Below, in pieces: positions 1-4,934 of a DNA stretch of 9,660 nt (position 1 is its first letter; each line of letters begins with the position of its first letter). Made by a program: the position numbers and the translations under genes. Source of the stretch: Betaproteobacteria bacterium (GTDB taxonomy: Bacteria; Pseudomonadota; Gammaproteobacteria; Burkholderiales; Burkholderiaceae_E); the NCBI GenBank assembly GCA_009922405.1, contig RFVZ01000089.1:1-9660 (forward strand). Reading direction: 5' to 3'. A model generated the notes under the pieces. The model did not search any database and was not told the origin of the DNA. It was given only the letters and a program-made list of their open reading frames with translations.

Positions 1-1
1 C

Positions 2-412
2 CCTGCCAAAGAATGCGTCGCGCGGCTGCCCCGTTCTATCCCATTCTTGTCGGCGCTTGCTCTGATTCGCCTCCCCCCAACACAGCCAACGACAACGACG
101 GAGCCTGAACCGATGCCCCAGACCCTGCCGCAACATGAACCGCGTCTCTCCGTCCAACCCATGGAGCCCCAGCAAGATCCCCGACTTGGCCCGCGCCGAC
201 TTGGGCTCACCGAGCGTCAAATCGATGTGCTCGAGCGCATCCTGCGCGGCCTGCCAAACAAGCTCATCTGCCGCGAACTTTCACTTGCAGAAGGTACTGT
301 CAAGGTGCACGTCAGCGCAGTCCTCAGAGCGCTCGGCGCCAGCAACCGAACGCAGGCGGTGATTGCGGCAACCCGTCTGGGGCTGGCCGAGACGCAGCCG
401 CAAAACGTTTGA
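2..412 (+). CDS. LuxR/NarL-family response regulator, 3' part (5' end outside window)
   Basis: This is the C-terminal part of a DNA-binding transcriptional regulator. The last 65 or so residues form a LuxR/GerE helix-turn-helix. It begins at LTERQIDVLERI, continues through GLPNKLICRELSLAEGTVK, the recognition-helix region, and ends HVSAVLRALGASNRTQAVIAA, the usual betaproteobacterial signature. Before it lies a Pro/Gln/Glu-rich linker of about 45 residues. The frame is open to the left edge with no convincing start. A TTG at 47 and an ATG at 113 exist but neither has a good ribosome-binding site. The edge residues LPRSIPFLSALALI resemble the end of a receiver domain, where LPKS..xxLxxAL is usual. 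I therefore infer a receiver-HTH response regulator cut by the window. No partner histidine kinase is visible. The HTH call is firm; the receiver domain is inferred. Confidence 0.8.
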   Translation, partial: PAKECVARLPRSIPFLSALALIRLPPTQPTTTTEPEPMPQTLPQHEPRLSVQPMEPQQDPRLGPRRLGLTERQIDVLERILRGLPNKLICRELSLAEGTVKVHVSAVLRALGASNRTQAVIAATRLGLAETQPQNV

Positions 413-421
413 TCCCTAATG

Positions 422-444
422 GCCCCAGCGTCGTATTCTGGGGC
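422..444 (+). terminator. GC-rich hairpin just after the response regulator
   Basis: GCCCCAG (422-428) and CTGGGGC (438-444) form a perfect 7-bp stem with a 9-nt loop, starting 10 nt after the response regulator's stop. There is no T tract downstream, so it is at best an imperfect intrinsic terminator. It could also be an operator or a leader structure for the next gene, whose proposed start is 35 nt further on. Confidence 0.4.
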
Positions 445-479
445 GCGCACCCACGTCCTGGCCAAACTCGCCATCTCGT

Positions 480-1196
480 GTGCGAAAATCTCAAACACAC
501 TCAGGCAAAATCGGCGAAGCAGACCGGTATTCGCCTGCGCTGCGCGTTATCGTCGACTTCAATCTCGGCTCTCAGGACGGATCATTCAAGGTGGGGCTTT
601 TCCAAAGTATCGTTTCGGGGACGTTTAGCCACGCCGCCGATACTGTCGACCCCCTCAAGGACATGGATGATCGCGGCTATAAGTTGCGCAAGAACTTTGA
701 GCAAATTGTTCGGGCAGCCATTACCGCCGAGTACAAGGACGAGGCCGTCAAAATCGCCGAGTCCGTCACCGGATATGCCTTTGATTTCGGGGATTTTGAT
801 TTCGACCAGCAGACCACCAAACTATTCAAAAAGGCCTGCGAGAATACGATGCGCAACGCCTATATGGTCCTCGATATTCCACCTGAACAGATCACCGCAG
901 CGATTATCCACCGTGGGTATCGTCAAGGCCGATCAACGGCTCAGGTGGTCGGCCAGTTGGTCAACTTGTTTGATCTGGGGGTAGCAATCATCGGCGAGCG
1001 TGCAAAGGCCGCCGGCCCGCTGCTCTTCACCGTCCACAAAGACTTGTTCGCGGCGGTGATTACCGTCCAACCGCCACCCGAACGACTGGCCCGTCACCTC
1101 ACGATGCGCTCAGATGCTCAGCGCGCGCGAGAGGCATTTGCAAATAAAACGGCCGGCGCAACCAATGCCGCCCCCCCCGCGGCGCCAGGGGCTTAG
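480..1196 (+). CDS. Hypothetical protein, unrecognised family
   Basis: This is a 238-residue soluble-looking protein with no signal peptide or membrane segment. I do not recognise the family. The N-terminal half has a beta-like stretch (ALRVIVDFNLG), then a helix-rich middle with acidic and aromatic residues (GYAFDFGDFDFDQQ). This is followed by KACENTMRNAYMVLDIPPEQITAAIIHRGYRQG and a hydrophobic helix near VVGQLVNLFDLGVAII. The tail is low-complexity Ala/Pro. The start is uncertain: GTG at 480 is the first in-frame start after a stop at 417-419 but lacks a clear Shine-Dalgarno sequence. An internal ATG at 663 would remove about 60 residues that look like genuine protein. It stands alone on this strand between two hairpins, so it is probably monocistronic. 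Its middle part is visibly richer in A/T than its neighbours. Confidence 0.65.
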   Translation: MRKSQTHSGKIGEADRYSPALRVIVDFNLGSQDGSFKVGLFQSIVSGTFSHAADTVDPLKDMDDRGYKLRKNFEQIVRAAITAEYKDEAVKIAESVTGYAFDFGDFDFDQQTTKLFKKACENTMRNAYMVLDIPPEQITAAIIHRGYRQGRSTAQVVGQLVNLFDLGVAIIGERAKAAGPLLFTVHKDLFAAVITVQPPPERLARHLTMRSDAQRAREAFANKTAGATNAAPPAAPGA

Positions 1197-1219
1197 AGCC
1201 GCCCATTCGCTGGCACATA

Positions 1220-1264
1220 CTGCCCACAGCCCGCCGATTGGCCGGCGCGTTATGGGCAGCTTTT
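1220..1264 (+). terminator. Rho-independent terminator of the 238-residue gene
   Basis: CTGCCCA (1220-1226) pairs with TGGGCAG (1253-1259). An inner stem CGCCG (1232-1236) pairs with CGGCG (1243-1247), giving an extended hairpin 24 nt after the plus-strand stop at 1196. CTTTTATT follows on the plus strand, a short T tract. On the minus strand no T tract follows. The structure therefore best fits a terminator for the plus-strand gene, although it also covers the stop codon of the convergent exported protein. Confidence 0.55.
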
Positions 1265-1858
1265 ATTGCTGGCTTGCGCCCAAGCGGAGGCGCGTCCGTC
1301 GCAATACGCCAGAATTTCCTTCGCCTGATCGGGATAAAGCTGCAGATTCTGCAGGCGGGCCCCTCGTTTGGCACGCTCGATTTGCTCATTCTCAATGTAA
1401 GTCACTGACTGCCAAAGGATTCGGCGCGTGTCCTGATCCAGTAGCCGCATGCAGTTGGACCAACCCTCCCGGTACCAGCGCTCGCAAGATTCTGCAGCCC
1501 AAGGCGGTGGTGGCACCAGATCGGACACCAATGGTTGACGCAACGCGGCGGCAATTGCCTTCATCGTTTCAACCGTCGGCAATAAGGCCGCGGAAACGGG
1601 TTGATCGGCCCATCCACCCGGGGACGACCACCGCTTTGGCGGTTGCTTAAATTCCGGATTTTTTCGCGAAAATTCGACGTCCTTCGCCAAATCCCGATGA
1701 GTTCCTTTGCCAGCTAGGCCGCGTGGGGGAATATCCGACTCAGATGCTTCCCGCGTCATCGGGGAAGCCGTGGCATTCGACAAACCGAGACCAAAAAGGA
1801 CGGATACCAACCCAATCGAAGCCAAGCGCCCCAACCACCGAAAAAATCCGTTTTGCAT
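1250..1858 (-). CDS. Exported hypothetical protein with four C-terminal cysteines
   Basis: This unrecognised protein of about 202 residues has a Sec-type signal peptide. It runs from basic MQNGFFRWLGR into a hydrophobic core (LASIGLVSVLFGLGL) and a cleavage site near ATA-SP. The mature part starts with a polar Pro/Arg/Lys-rich stretch. It ends in a helix-rich segment with Trp residues (ERWYREGWSNC) and four cysteines, two in that stretch and two near the end (AYCDG and KSC), suggesting disulfides. A frame-identical ATG at 1873 overlaps the upstream stop as ATGA, but AAAGGGG lies 6 nt before the ATG at 1858, so I chose 1858. It is the last gene of a five-gene minus-strand cluster and is probably translationally coupled to the one before it. 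It is likely periplasmic; the role is unknown. Confidence 0.65.
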   Translation of the reverse strand: MQNGFFRWLGRLASIGLVSVLFGLGLSNATASPMTREASESDIPPRGLAGKGTHRDLAKDVEFSRKNPEFKQPPKRWSSPGGWADQPVSAALLPTVETMKAIAAALRQPLVSDLVPPPPWAAESCERWYREGWSNCMRLLDQDTRRILWQSVTYIENEQIERAKRGARLQNLQLYPDQAKEILAYCDGRASAWAQASNKSCP

Positions 1859-1869
1859 TGCAGCCCCTT

Positions 1870-2709
1870 TCATTGGAAAAAACTCTGAGCGACCAGAGTC
1901 ATCCGAACCGACATTTCACCATGTAAACGAGTCGGTGCGTCAGGATCAACCCATGCAGAGGGGTAAAAGCTGACGAAACCGACCGCAAACGAGTGCCCAA
2001 ACACTGTAACGCACCAGGACCCAGCGAATCTCGGCCCGAACACGCCCGCGCTCTCCCGAACATTCAGTGTCTGAGCAATCCTTGCAGCTAACGGCTCATC
2101 CAAGAATCCCGGTAAGTGCGCGTAGACCGACAAACCAGAGCCAATACGCTGATGGGCTTCCCGCGCATTGATCGAAAACGATGCGGTCGCGTCTGGTCGC
2201 GGATCGCCCGGCCAGCAAAATGGCACTTTAAAGCTCGCAACCCCCTCGCCGCCTGCCTGCGGTGTGAAACCAGGCAACGTGCGAAGTACCCGCAGAGATG
2301 ACAATTCAGCAAATGGTGAAGGGCGCCGTCCCGCCTCAATCACACCGGCAAGAACGACGTCGTCAGCCAGAACAGCCCTGGCGGCCATCCGCGGGTTTGA
2401 TCCCGGGCCGTAACCGGCCGGGCGCAACTGGCTCGCGATTTCGCCGCCGACGAGTTGAGCGACCAGGGCGGCGTCGTGACGGACTAGCGCCCGCTGCAGA
2501 CGTTGTTGTCGCTCTAGCTCTGGCACTGGGGTGTCGCCGGGTACGGCAAACACCGACTCGACTGTTTTGGACTCGGCTCGAAAAATCAACGCGGCATTGA
2601 CTGCCGTTAGATTGACGCTGGCCAGCAGGCGAAGCACGTCAGCCTCGGGCTTTGCAACCCGCTGGACCACGGCAATTCGCGTTACGACTTGGGCGAGCGT
2701 TGCCACCAT
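1870..2709 (-). CDS. Hypothetical protein, unrecognised family (279 aa)
   Basis: I do not recognise this 279-residue protein. It has no signal peptide or clear membrane helix. The N-terminal third looks helical (TLAQVVTRIAVVQRVAKPEADVLRLL). The middle is polar with VPGDTPVPELERQQRLQRALVRHDAALVAQLVGGE. The C-terminal third is rich in aromatic and beta-prone residues (FKVPFCWPGDPRPDATASF, then SWCVTVFGHSFAVGFVSFYP). Its ATG at 2709 lies 28 nt inside the end of the preceding gene. Its TGA overlaps the ATG at 1873 of the following gene as ATGA. These overlaps make it part of the DUF883-YqjE operon, and its length and continuous coding character argue that it is real. The function is unknown; operon context suggests an envelope or stress role, which is inference. 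Confidence 0.6.
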   Translation of the reverse strand: MVATLAQVVTRIAVVQRVAKPEADVLRLLASVNLTAVNAALIFRAESKTVESVFAVPGDTPVPELERQQRLQRALVRHDAALVAQLVGGEIASQLRPAGYGPGSNPRMAARAVLADDVVLAGVIEAGRRPSPFAELSSLRVLRTLPGFTPQAGGEGVASFKVPFCWPGDPRPDATASFSINAREAHQRIGSGLSVYAHLPGFLDEPLAARIAQTLNVRESAGVFGPRFAGSWCVTVFGHSFAVGFVSFYPSAWVDPDAPTRLHGEMSVRMTLVAQSFFQ

Positions 2710-3059
2710 CGTGCCGCCACCAGACCCACCACCACCAATGCAGACCCGCCCAACACCAGAGTTCCAAGTCGCATCAATCCGCCCCTCATCAATCGACGGG
2801 TGGCAGCGCCGCCCAGACGGGCGACGAGCAACGAAACCAGCGAACCAGCCACGGGGTGCTCCCGCATCCAGTTCAGGCCACCGAGCACAGGGGCCTTACG
2901 CGTCAATCCGACAAGAAATCCCCCCGCCCGGAGAACTGGAGCAAGAGAATTATGCACTGCCTCCGCCGCGCCCTTGAACTCCTGGCGCTGGAGTTCCGCG
3001 CGCAACAGCAGCAGTTCACGCCGTAAGTGCCGGTCGGTCGCGGAAGCTGCTTTGCTCAA
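2682..3059 (-). CDS. Small membrane protein in the YqjK position
   Basis: This is a 125-residue protein. Residues 10-30 form a charged, probably coiled helix (RHLRRELLLLRAELQRQEFKG). A moderately hydrophobic segment lies near 68-82, and a strong membrane segment covers about 98-117 (RLGTLVLGGSALVVVGLVAA), followed by a basic tail. The start is a TTG at 3059 that overlaps the upstream stop as TTGA; a GAGGGG lies just upstream. Enterobacteria have a small gene, yqjK, after yqjD and yqjE, and this gene holds the same place and has a similar helix-then-membrane layout. I could not confirm homology from sequence alone. It is likely an inner-membrane protein made together with its neighbours. Confidence 0.65.
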   Translation of the reverse strand: MSKAASATDRHLRRELLLLRAELQRQEFKGAAEAVHNSLAPVLRAGGFLVGLTRKAPVLGGLNWMREHPVAGSLVSLLVARLGGAATRRLMRGGLMRLGTLVLGGSALVVVGLVAARWWQRSPKS

Positions 3060-3439
3060 GGCCCCTCGCCCCCAATTGCCTTGCGGAGCGCCTCCAGATC
3101 ACGACGCAACTCAGCCAGGGTCAGCGACATGGGTGACGGGGCTACCCGAGCAATGTGTTGCGCGCGCCAGAGCGCGCCGAACCCCAGCCCCATCCAAACC
3201 AACGTAATCGCAATGAGCGCTGGCAATCGGGCCCCGTCCCAAAAGGCCACCGCGACCAGAATCGTCAGTGCAACCAGGGAAACCGCAAGCGCGAACGCAC
3301 CCAACAACCCAAAGGCAGCAATCCGGATAAGACGGTCGCGCTCATCGACAAGCTCAATGCCCGCGAGTTCGAGGCGCGCTTGCCCCATTGCCAGGGAGGT
3401 CGCCAACAACCGCCGAGCGGAACCAAACAAGGAACTCAC
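3056..3439 (-). CDS. YqjE / phage holin (holin-X) family membrane protein
   Basis: This 127-residue inner-membrane protein belongs to the YqjE/holin-X (DUF1469) family. The N-terminal amphipathic region LFGSARRLLATSLAMGQARLELAGIELVDERDRL is characteristic. Two membrane helices follow at about residues 41-67 and 72-92, then a charged C-terminal helix (LTLAELRRDLEALRKAI). Length and layout match the family. The start is a GTG at 3439 with only a weak ribosome-binding site; no better start fits the conserved N-terminus. It lies 36 nt after the DUF883 gene and overlaps the next gene by 4 nt. Despite the holin name, in proteobacteria it is a chromosomal companion of YqjD/ElaB, and there is no sign of phage here. 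The exact function is not established. Confidence 0.82.
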   Translation of the reverse strand: MSSLFGSARRLLATSLAMGQARLELAGIELVDERDRLIRIAAFGLLGAFALAVSLVALTILVAVAFWDGARLPALIAITLVWMGLGFGALWRAQHIARVAPSPMSLTLAELRRDLEALRKAIGGEGP

Positions 3440-3475
3440 CGGGTGCTTACTTGGGGCTACCTACCCGCCCGCGAC

Positions 3476-3778
3476 TCACTTCCGGTTCAATAACAATCCT
3501 GCCAGCAGACCGATCCCCGCAGCGACACCAATGATGCGCCAAGGATGCTCGTGCACATAAGCATCGGCAGCACGCCCCGCAGCGCGCCCACGAGCAACAG
3601 CGGTCTCCTGCAATTCCTGGGCAGACTGGCGCGCCTGGCGCAACATCTGCATTCCGCGCGCACGTAGATCGGCGGCTTGTTCGCCCGACGCTTCTGCGGC
3701 ACGGTTCAGAAGATTTTCGGCATCAGTCAACACCACTTTGACATCGGTCATCAGTTTTTCGCTGGCGGCGGTCGTCAT
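3476..3778 (-). CDS. DUF883 family protein, ElaB/YqjD-like
   Basis: This 100-residue tail-anchored inner-membrane protein is of the ElaB/YqjD/DUF883 family. Residues 1-75 form a long charged amphipathic helix (KLMTDVKVVLTDAENLLNRAAEASGE, then AADLRARGMQMLRQARQSAQELQ). The family hallmark YVHEHPWRIIGVAAGIGLL begins near residue 74 and leads into the single C-terminal membrane helix ending LLLNRK. In E. coli, YqjD is known to bind ribosomes and localise to the membrane in stationary phase; the same role here is inferred. The frame is open upstream to 4054, but ATG at 3778 with GGAGA 6 nt ahead and the conserved N-terminus fix the start. It is the first gene of the five-gene minus-strand operon and is divergent from the peroxidase across 113 nt. 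Confidence 0.88.
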   Translation of the reverse strand: MTTAASEKLMTDVKVVLTDAENLLNRAAEASGEQAADLRARGMQMLRQARQSAQELQETAVARGRAAGRAADAYVHEHPWRIIGVAAGIGLLAGLLLNRK

Positions 3779-3891
3779 AAAAATTCTCCAAAAAATGGGT
3801 CGTACAAGGATAGACGATAGAAACAAAATTCGGATGGCAAGCGCATACTTTGACCTACGATAGGCAAAACACTCACCGCGAGAATCCCCCG

Positions 3892-4602
3892 ATGAATGAC
3901 GACATTTTAAGTGTGCCACCCAAGTCTGTCGCCCAACTTGGGCCGCTTGCACTGCGCCGGTCAGGCCTTTCGGGCCTGGTGGCCGTGCTATCGCTAGTGG
4001 CCACGGCAATGCCCATGCCCGCCAGTGCTGCGACCGATGCGGGCGGAACCCCAACCGCCCAAACCTCCCCCATCAGCAACAGCGCTCAGTGCCCCTCCCT
4101 GCTCGACCATCGGTTCAGCCGACTCCGGGACGGGCAGACTGAGAGCCTGTGTGCCTACACCGGCCGCGTTGTCCTGGTCGTGAATACGGCATCGAAGTGC
4201 GGCTTTACACCGCAGTACGAAGGCCTTCAGGCCTTACATCAAAAATATTCAGCGCGCGGATTGACCGTCCTGGCCTTTCCGTCGGGTGATTTTTTGGGTC
4301 AGGAACACAGCAATCGAACGGACATTGCGAAGACCTGCTTTGACCAGTACGGCGCTCAATTCATGGTCTACGATCGGACTGCGGTCGTCGGGCGCGACGC
4401 CAACCCGCTTTTCGTTCAGCTTCGGGATGCCCGAGGGGCACCGCGCTGGAATTTCCACAAGTACCTGATCGGCAGGGATGGAAAGCCAGGCCCCGCATTC
4501 GGTTCGACAACTGAACCCCTCGACGCCAAGCTGATCAGCGAAATCGAAAAGCTCCTATCGAGCCCTGCACCGACAAAAACCGCGGCGCTTAATCCTCACT
4601 GA
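3892..4602 (+). CDS. Periplasmic glutathione peroxidase family protein
   Basis: This is a 236-residue thiol peroxidase of the glutathione-peroxidase fold, exported to the periplasm. The signal region spans residues 1-46. It contains RRSGLSGLVAVLSLVATAM and a cleavage site near ASA-AT, with a rather long 22-residue N-region. The core has VVNTASKCGFTPQYEGL with peroxidatic Cys103. A second cysteine, Cys149 in IAKTCFDQYGAQF, sits where thioredoxin-dependent 2-Cys members carry the resolving cysteine. The catalytic Trp186-Asn187 (WNFHKYL) is present. The usual NQF segment reads SGDF here (131-134). Cysteine rather than selenocysteine and the second cysteine point to reduction of peroxides with thioredoxin-like donors. 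ATG 3892 is preferred over the in-frame TTG at 3850. Its last 7 nt overlap the convergent exonuclease VII locus. Confidence 0.88.
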   Translation: MNDDILSVPPKSVAQLGPLALRRSGLSGLVAVLSLVATAMPMPASAATDAGGTPTAQTSPISNSAQCPSLLDHRFSRLRDGQTESLCAYTGRVVLVVNTASKCGFTPQYEGLQALHQKYSARGLTVLAFPSGDFLGQEHSNRTDIAKTCFDQYGAQFMVYDRTAVVGRDANPLFVQLRDARGAPRWNFHKYLIGRDGKPGPAFGSTTEPLDAKLISEIEKLLSSPAPTKTAALNPH

Positions 4603-4934
4603 TCCGATGGCTCCACGACCACGGCCCCCTCATCGGGGCCCAGTCGGGACTCTAGGGCAAGACGCACCGCATCGAGTCGGGATCGACAAATCCGGTAGGC
4701 CTGCATGCTCTGTTCCACCAGGGGCACCAACCGGTCGATATCGAGTTCCTCCTGATCACGCAACAACTCGGCATTGCGGCGCAAAACCTCATAAGCCGCA
4801 TTAAAACTCGCGGGGTCTAATGATTCCAGGGACTCCAGGGACTCCTGGGACTCCACGGACTCCTGCGCCGCCTTCGGCTGCGCAGATGGTATTGGCTTCG
4901 GCATTTCATCACCCTGGTATTTGTTAGGGGGCAT
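4596..4934 (-). CDS. xseB: Exonuclease VII small subunit (variant with repeat-bearing N-terminal extension)
   Basis: This 112-residue small subunit is expected to bind XseA and be needed for its activity. The XseB helical domain covers about residues 47-100 (SFNAAYEVLRRNAELLRDQEE, then LDIDRLVPLVEQSMQAYRIC, then RSRLDAVRLAL). It is preceded by an unusual extension with Ser-Leu-Glu repeats. The ATG at 4934 has a good Shine-Dalgarno AGGAGA 5 nt upstream. It overlaps the frame-restored xseA stop by 11 nt, the normal overlap of an xseA-xseB pair. A second in-frame ATG at 4904 is possible. The same residues are also the C-terminal 112 residues of the longer frame starting at 6527, because of the frame disruption in xseA. 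The tail ends GAVVVEPSDQ. Confidence 0.75.
   Translation of the reverse strand: MPPNKYQGDEMPKPIPSAQPKAAQESVESQESLESLESLDPASFNAAYEVLRRNAELLRDQEELDIDRLVPLVEQSMQAYRICRSRLDAVRLALESRLGPDEGAVVVEPSDQ

Noticed and set aside
409..984. 191-codon frame overlapping the 238-residue gene
   Set aside because: Ser/Arg/Pro-rich, no domain, and it ends inside the longer frame, which has protein-like composition.
3056..3439. Prophage remnant suggested by the holin family name
   Set aside because: YqjE/holin-X proteins are ordinary chromosomal partners of DUF883 proteins; no other phage gene is present.
2531..3560. Several plus-strand frames opposite the YqjE operon
   Set aside because: They are antisense to recognised membrane-protein genes and have low-complexity Arg/Pro/Ala/Ser composition.
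3850..3891. Longer peroxidase start at TTG 3850
   Set aside because: TTG with no ribosome-binding site, and it puts a further 14 polar residues ahead of an already long signal N-region; ATG 3892 is more credible.
3779..3891. Candidate sigma-70 promoters between the DUF883 and peroxidase genes (TTGCCA...TATCGT on minus; TTGACC at 3850 on plus)
   Set aside because: Spacing or -10 match is poor in both cases; promoters must be here but I cannot place them reliably.
3957..3980. Twin-arginine signal in the peroxidase (RR followed by SGLSGL)
   Set aside because: Lacks the S/T-RR-x-F-L-K consensus; an ordinary Sec signal explains it.
3779..4054. N-terminal extension of the DUF883 protein (open frame up to 4054)
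   Set aside because: It is antisense to the peroxidase signal region, is not DUF883-like, and ATG 3778 has a strong Shine-Dalgarno and the family N-terminus.
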